Below are positions 59,183 through 64,000 of a DNA stretch of 64,000 nt, piece by piece. The stretch lies in assembly GCA_963855995.1 (NCBI GenBank), contig OY979717.1, positions 39,206,380 to 39,270,379 on the forward strand. Reading direction: 5' to 3'. Made by a program: the position numbers and the translations under genes. Origin of the DNA: Muricea muricata. Lineage: Eukaryota > Cnidaria > Anthozoa > Malacalcyonacea > Plexauridae. Position 1 is the stretch's first letter. Each line of letters starts with the position of its first letter. Below the pieces are notes generated by a model. It saw only the letters and a program-made list of their open reading frames with translations, was not told the DNA's origin and did no database searches.

Positions 59183-60408
59183 TCACTGGGACACTTTCAA
59201 GTCTATAACAATAATCAACTGTATAACTTGTATTATCATTTGTATCTTGTCCAAAATAACTTGGTTTGTTGCGTGCCCTAGTTGGATATCAGAGATATCT
59301 TGCTCTTGTTGTTCGTGAGTTTGTGTTTGCTCATTTGTGTTTGTACTTACTCCCTCAATTTTAATCTCATTCTCCACATTTTCGCGCTTTTCGTCGTCAA
59401 ATTGTCCTCTAGCTGGGATTATTTCCTCGTGATCATTTTGTTCGGCCTTAAGACTATCGAAAAATTTTACGCATCGTACTCTTTCTACTCTATTGGTCTC
59501 AGGGAAAAACACTAAATACGAGGGACTTCCTTTATCGTATCCCACAAAAATACCCTTTTGGCCACGAGCATCTAGCTTTTTAGGGTTTTGAACGATCGCA
59601 TAGCACGCTGATCCGAACACATGCATTTTACTCAGGTTTGGTTGCTTACAGATCAAAGCTTCGTAGGGTGTTTTTGCTAGACGTGGATTAAAACATCTAT
59701 TGCGAATGTAGACCGAAGTCATCACAACATACGTCCATAAATTTTTGGGGAGTTTTGCCTCAAGTAACAGACATCTTGCCATGTTAAACAAGGTTCGCCA
59801 TGTTCTCTTTACAGTGCCGTTCTGGTGCGGCGAATAGGGAGCACTTGTTTCATGTTTGATACCTCTATTATTCATAAACTCACCTCCTTTGTCGCTACGA
59901 AGCCGCCTGACTTTCCCATATGGTGCCGCGTCAGCTAGAAATTTTTCTGTAGCTTCTACAGCATCACTTTTCTGTCTCAAAAAATAGATCATGTTTGTAC
60001 CTGAAAAATCGTCTACAAATGATAGTGCATATTTAAATCCATCTTTGGCTACGGGCTCTATTGCCCCGGCCAAATCACAGTGAACGAATTCTAGAGGTGC
60101 CTTTGCTCGCTGATCTGGTTCCCTGTTCTTTGTCTGACACATTTTGCCTTGAGTGCATACCTCGCATTCTGCCTCCTCGTAGTCAGTAATTTTCATGCCT
60201 TTTACTACCTTCTCTAGTTTCCTAACATCGCCATAGTTACAGTGTCCTAAAATCCTGTGCCACTCCTGAATTGAGCTAGTATTGTTAACTGAAGATGATA
60301 TGCTGTCTAAATAATAAAGACACCCTTTCTTCCTGATTTCAAATACCTTTCCTTCCTCTGTGGTATATTTACTTACCTGTTTACCTAGGACAACTGAGGC
60401 CCCTCTAT
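59183..60408 (-). pseudogene. Copia integrase
   Basis: The front (about 60130-60408) is a GAG-pre-integrase/HHCC zinc region, with WHRILGHCNYGDVRKLEKV and CEVCTQGKMC. The catalytic core follows with HCDLAGAIEP (Asp), RSDKGGEF (Asp) and SPHQNGTVKRTWRTL, where the position normally occupied by the catalytic Glu reads Lys after V. Next comes a conserved Copia segment (KLPKNLWTYVVMTSVYIRNR, SKMHVFGSACYAIV, GIFVGYDKGSPSYLVFFPET). The tail is acidic and Gln-rich. The open frame at 59183-60196 is long, so damage is mostly by point changes. Confidence 0.9.
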
Positions 60409-61029
60409 CTACTTCTGCTGAAACTGAAAAATGTTTTGGTTGTATGATGGTATGTAGAGTGCATTATGCAGCATTACGTTATGTAAATTACCTCTTACAT
60501 CAAATAATTTTACATTTGCATTACCCTTCCCTAATATAACATTTGGTTTGCTACCATCGGCTAATTCCATAAAATGTGAACTAGAGTCAAAACTAGTGTC
60601 AAAACTTACAAATTTAGAGCTGTCATTGATTGTATGACTTGTTGCTCCCGTGTCAACAAGTAGATTTGTGTTTTGCGGTCTTCTTCTGCTTCCATCTTCT
60701 AAATCTTGCAAGGTGAATGTGAACGAGTATTCATCGTTGTCTTCTTTGTTCTCTTCTTTCTTGGGCTCCGTTGCGGTCTTTGCGGAATCGGTTTTTCCAG
60801 ATCTACAATCTTTTGTGTTATGCGTTTTGCTTTTACACTTGGCACACCATTTTTCGCTCTTGATCCAACACTCCGAGATTTTGTGACCTTTCTTATCACA
60901 CTTGTAGCATTTTCCCTCAAAACGCTTCGGTTTCATCTGCGGTTTGACAAACATCACATTGTCTTTGTCATCAGTGGAGTGGCAACTCTTCGTTTTCTTC
61001 GTAATTTCGCAATTGGATCTTGAATTCAT
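60409..61029 (-). pseudogene. Copia Gag C-part and protease
   Basis: Two Cys/His knuckles, CYKCDKKGHKISEC and CAKCKSKTHNTKDC, bind RNA. After an acidic linker the protease begins with LLVDTGATSHTIND (DTGA active site), then FMELADGSKPNVILGKGN and HNVMLHNALYIPSYNQN. Frame is open over 206 codons. Confidence 0.92.
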
Positions 61030-61550
61030 TGAAGGTTATCGGTTTTTCTCGTTGTATGACCACAGTTGCGAACGTTTTGTAGCTTACCGGTAGTCCCTTC
61101 AAAACCATCACGATTAGTAATCCGTCGCTTATTACTTCTTCAGCTGATTTCAATGCCGTTTGCTCGAATCATGTAGTCTATCGTTGTCTCGTTTTCACCC
61201 TTCTTCAATGATGTGAGTTCCGTATACAGAGCGATAATTCTCGGCTTTCCTATCCCTTGATAATGTTCTCTCAGAACTTTCAACGCTTTCCTTTCATTGT
61301 CCTTTGCTTCTCTTATTATAAGACACAAACTTCTATTGTCCAGATGCTGGACCAGCTTAGCAAAGCCATTTGCCTTCTTTACCTCATCTAGCGCCTCTTC
61401 ACCCTCGCTAGGAACGAACACATCGTGAAGCTTTTGAATTCTCATCAACGACAAAAACTTCACCTCCCAGAGTTCATACTTGCTTTCGTCTCCATCAAAG
61501 ACAAGTCCTCTCCTGGGCCCATAACCTGTTAAGTTTGTGGATGTGGCCAT
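60971..61550 (-). pseudogene. Copia Gag N-part, start codon inside the LTR
   Basis: The ATG (61550-61548) lies within the 5' LTR, 24 bases before its end. The protein begins MATSTNLTGYGPRRGLVFDG, so the primer-binding site itself is translated. Then come YELWEVKFLSLMRIQKLHDV, LSLIIREAKDNERKALKVLR-like helices (the residues read LCLIIREAKDNERKALKVLR) and YTELTSLKKGENETTIDYMI, a typical Copia Gag (UBN2-like). A frame break near 61145 leads into 60971-61153 (LLIVMVLKGLPVSYKTFATV). Confidence 0.9.
61513..61526 (-). promoter_or_regulatory. Copia primer-binding site matching tRNA-iMet anticodon arm
   Basis: Directly after the 5' LTR in element sense stands GGTTATGGGCCCAG. Its complement CTGGGCCCATAACC is the anticodon stem-loop of animal initiator tRNA-Met. 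Drosophila copia is known to prime with an internal half-fragment of this tRNA, so the same mechanism is likely here. Confidence 0.85.
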
Positions 61551-61876
61551 CACTATCCACTGCAGATTAAGTACAACTTACAACATCAGAGTTTTGTATC
61601 AATCTATTTTTACAGCACAATTACATACATATATATGAGATTACAAGGAATTTGGTTTAAAATCATTTACTGTATAAGGTCTATAATAACATCAGGGAAT
61701 TTACTATAATTATCTTACCTATGGAATGATGGTCATTTTTATCTAATTATTTCATTATCTAATTATTCTAATTATCCAATTTTCAGTACATATATTTCCT
61801 TCGTCACATTGAGTGTTCAAACTAATGTCTCCTTTTTATAGTAACATTTAACAAAATATTTGAGCATACTTTAACA
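61527..61876 (-). repeat. Copia LTR (5' LTR in element sense)
   Basis: 350 bp, TGTTAAGTTTGTGG to CTTTAACA, longer than its partner by a duplicated TCTAATTATT-like segment near 61745. Confidence 0.94.
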
Positions 61877-61881
61877 TATAG

Positions 61882-62044
61882 TGCCCTACATTGTATTTTG
61901 TAATATGTCATGCCTACCTGCTGTCCAATCTAGTTCTGTTTAACTTCCACTGCTGCTATCACTGATGGTACAAGCTTGCACGATTTTGCAAGAATCATGG
62001 TCTGATAGTTGAACACAATATTCAAAATGCATCATTAATGGACT
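61882..62044. other. Short spacer
   Basis: Nothing recognised. Confidence 0.4.
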
Positions 62045-63590
62045 CAACCTTGTACCCAGGGTACTTTTAGGAACGAAAGTACCCTGATGGATTGTGGTCA
62101 CGTGGTTTCGTGATAATTTTTATGTAATGGTTTACTGAGGGGGGGGGGTATGTGAATGACAAACTTTTATCTAATTAATATGCAGTATATGATTGTGGAT
62201 TGCAAGGAATTGAAAAAAAGCAAGTTTGTGAGAATATGTACAAATGTCAGCTATTTCTACGATCGTGCTCGACCATTTCTTAGCTGTTTACAGTATTCAT
62301 TGACGAACACAGTGTATGAAAACATCATTCTTAAACCTAAGCAAGTTACATGCTTTGAAAGTGTGTTTTTAAACCGCGATACGCTGGCTATTTTGCCAAC
62401 AAGATATGGAAAATCGGCAACGTTCCACTTGCTACCCAAGCTTCTTCAACGAAGAAATGTTATAGAAAAGCATAGCTGCAACCATCCAATTGTAATAGTA
62501 ATATCGCCTCTAAACTCGTTAATGAACGATCAATTATCCGTCTTGAATGCTTCTGGAATTACCGCTGCTATACTGAGAGCAAATGTTATTCAACATGAGT
62601 CCTTATACCCTTTGATGAAAGTATACATCCCAATATGAGTTTTGTCGAGCTGCAAGTTGATGTGGAGATAAAATCTTTAGAGCGTGGTGAATACTTGCTT
62701 GTATTTTGTCATCCAGAGGCAATTATCTCCAGCTCTGCTGGCATACAACTGATGCAGTCAGCATGTTATGCAATGAATGTTCAAGCAGTTGTTGTTGACG
62801 AGGCACATTGCATTTTGGAATGGTAAGTCCAACTGACGTACATATTTAAACCACAACAAATCAGAATATTAATTCTATTACACGTTTTGAGATATGTGCT
62901 TGTGTGATTAAACAATTACCCTAGCGACAACACTCCCACAATGACAAAGGCCAGAGTGCATAATGAAGATCGACAATCCTACGCCACTTTTATTATAAAT
63001 TATATTGTAATTTTGAGACCCCATGCCGAAGATCTTCATGTTTGCAAATGCTTGTACTACCAAATGATGACAAAAAAGTTATTCCTTAACCCATAGCCAT
63101 AATTAGTGGTTACCATACTTCTTTACACAGAGTGCTGTAAAATTTAGTGTGAAAATAGGCTGCAACAGAGTGCATTGAAGATTAATGGATTGACTAAAGC
63201 CTGTGCATAATAAGTTACATTTGTTGATGTCACAGGACTCATTGGAACAATTTTAGCAATTTTGAATATTGACCAACACATGACTATTGATATTCTCATT
63301 TGTAGGGGAGAGCAATTCAGAACTGACTACAGCAGGCTTGGTATGGTCAGTGCTTTTTCCCAAATGTTCCACTCTATGCTCTAACATCAACAGCAACAAG
63401 GCATGATAGGAAAATGATCATAACAACATTATGTATGAAAGATGTTAAAAATATTGTTGGAAATATTGATAGGCAAAAATATCTTTATTGAAAAGCAATT
63501 CAGAGAAGGAGCCCATGATGATGCTTTCGAACGAATAATATTGCCAATTGTGGAGGGTATAACAAAACTGAAGGCAAACTATCCTTTGAC
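62045..63590 (+). pseudogene. RecQ-like helicase element, copy A (interrupted)
   Basis: Starts with CAACCTTGTACCCAGGGTAC followed by an internal hairpin (GGGTACTTTTAGG / CGAAAGTACCC). Coding exon 1 (about 62156-62822): ILKPKQVTCFESVFLNRDTL, Walker A ILPTRYGKS (Arg where Gly is usual), VIVISPLNSLMNDQ, and after a frame break near 62635 VVVDEAHCILEW (motif II), ending TG|GTAAGT. Exon 2 begins at 63306 after TTTGTAG: GEQFRTDYSRLGMVSAFFPN, LYALTSTATRHDRK (motif III), then a frame break near 63470 and IEKQFREGAHDDAFERIILP. At 63590 it is cut by copy B in mid exon. Intron 483 bp. A different subfamily from the RecQ gene at 52826. Confidence 0.82.
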
Positions 63591-64000
63591 CAACCTCGTA
63601 CCCAGGGTCTTTCTTTGGGAAAGATCCTGGTATCCGCTGGTCACGTGATATTGGTTAAATTATTTGCCCGTGGGGGAGGGGGAACAGTAGGGGGTATCGA
63701 ATATCTGCATGTTAATTAGTGAAAAGACGCCATGATGAATACAAAGTGTGGGTTTTTCCTTTCGTGTCTGGAGTATGTGTTGAGAAATAGTTTGTACAGC
63801 AAGATCATTTTGAAGCCCAAACAGGTTCTTTGTGTTGAAAAGATTTTTGCGAATTTGGATGTGCTTGCCGTTTTACCGACTGGATATGGAAAATCATTGA
63901 TTTTTTGTCTCCTCGCTCTGTTGTTCGCAAAGAAGAACGGTGTGAAGTGTCCTTTCACGAAAATATCATCGATAGTTATTGCTGTGTTGCCTATACATGT
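63591..64000 (+). mobile_element. RecQ-like element, copy B, 5' end
   Basis: Begins CAACCTCGTACCCAGGGTCT, matching the start of copy A, with a similar internal hairpin (GGGTCTTTCTTTGGGAAAGA) and GGTCACGTG in both. It is inserted in exon 2 of copy A and runs off the window. Confidence 0.75.
63731..64000 (+). CDS. RecQ-like helicase, copy B, N-terminal part
   Basis: Open to the window end (90 codons), starting at ATGATG in GCCATGATG. Contains SKIILKPKQVLCVEKIFANL and an intact Walker A, VLPTGYGKSLIFCLLALLF, then SSIVIAVLPI. Unlike copy A the P-loop is normal and no lesion is visible, so this is the better preserved copy. Confidence 0.8.

Larger units (their letters stand above)
56233..61876 (-). 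mobile_element. Ty1/Copia retrotransposon
   Basis: 5.64 kb, - strand, including a 1.17-kb nested insertion. LTRs are 334 and 350 bp (TG..CA), and the 5-bp duplication TATAG flanks it (56228-56232 and 61877-61881). The order Gag, protease, integrase, reverse transcriptase, RNase H is the Copia order. LTRs differ at about seven sites and by one 16-base indel. Not able to act by itself, because the catalytic part of the polymerase is deleted and frames are broken. Confidence 0.96.

Noticed and set aside
61513-61526. tRNA-Met gene fragment
   Set aside because: Only the anticodon-arm match is present and it sits exactly at the LTR edge, which fits a primer-binding site.

Overview
The window looks like a transposon-dense stretch of an invertebrate animal genome (cnidarian, sponge or mollusc-like; I cannot narrow it further). 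It is AT-rich. It has spliceosomal introns with GT..AG borders, no bacterial operon layout, and nearly every recognisable protein belongs to a mobile element. I see no convincing host gene, rRNA or tRNA gene. Almost all coding regions carry stops, frameshifts or insertions, so most are annotated as pseudogenes.

Layout. 1-3010: a foldback-like element whose arms are tandem ~190-208 bp repeats. 3449-3874: a MITE with TTAA duplications. 3990-4739: 3' end of a CR1/L2-like LINE. 5679-15097: a decayed hAT-like transposase gene split by a Gypsy element (8813-14280, ATAT duplication). 15488-17712: a second hAT transposase (DUF4371/ZMYM1 type). 18241-19140: endonuclease part of another LINE. 19150-20700: remnant of a protein that accompanies PIF1-type helicases in animal transposons. 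22011-23248 and 43062-44519 are arms of a large inverted repeat about 20 kb apart. Between them lie a 33-bp minisatellite, a P-element-like transposon (about 25315-39083) whose left terminal repeat is split by a young Gypsy element (25449-30308, TTATC duplication), hAT debris, and a PIF1-like helicase gene interrupted by a 736-bp hairpin MITE.

44499-55159 holds the most interesting unit: a seven-exon gene resembling DUF6589 proteins with two C2H2 fingers on the + strand, tail to tail with a RecQ-like helicase gene on the - strand. I read this as a candidate helicase-bearing DNA transposon. 56233-61876 is a Copia element (- strand, TATAG duplication). Its Gag start codon lies inside the LTR, its primer-binding site matches the anticodon arm of initiator tRNA-Met, its reverse transcriptase has lost the catalytic segment, and it contains a Tc1/mariner foldback derivative. 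62045-64000 holds two further RecQ-like copies, one inserted in the exon of the other.

The insertions can be partly ordered from nesting: Gypsy-1 after the hAT-like gene; Gypsy-2 after the P-like element; the hairpin MITE after PIF1; the Tc1 foldback after Copia; the last RecQ element after its neighbour. Family names rest on motif recognition by eye, not on database searches.
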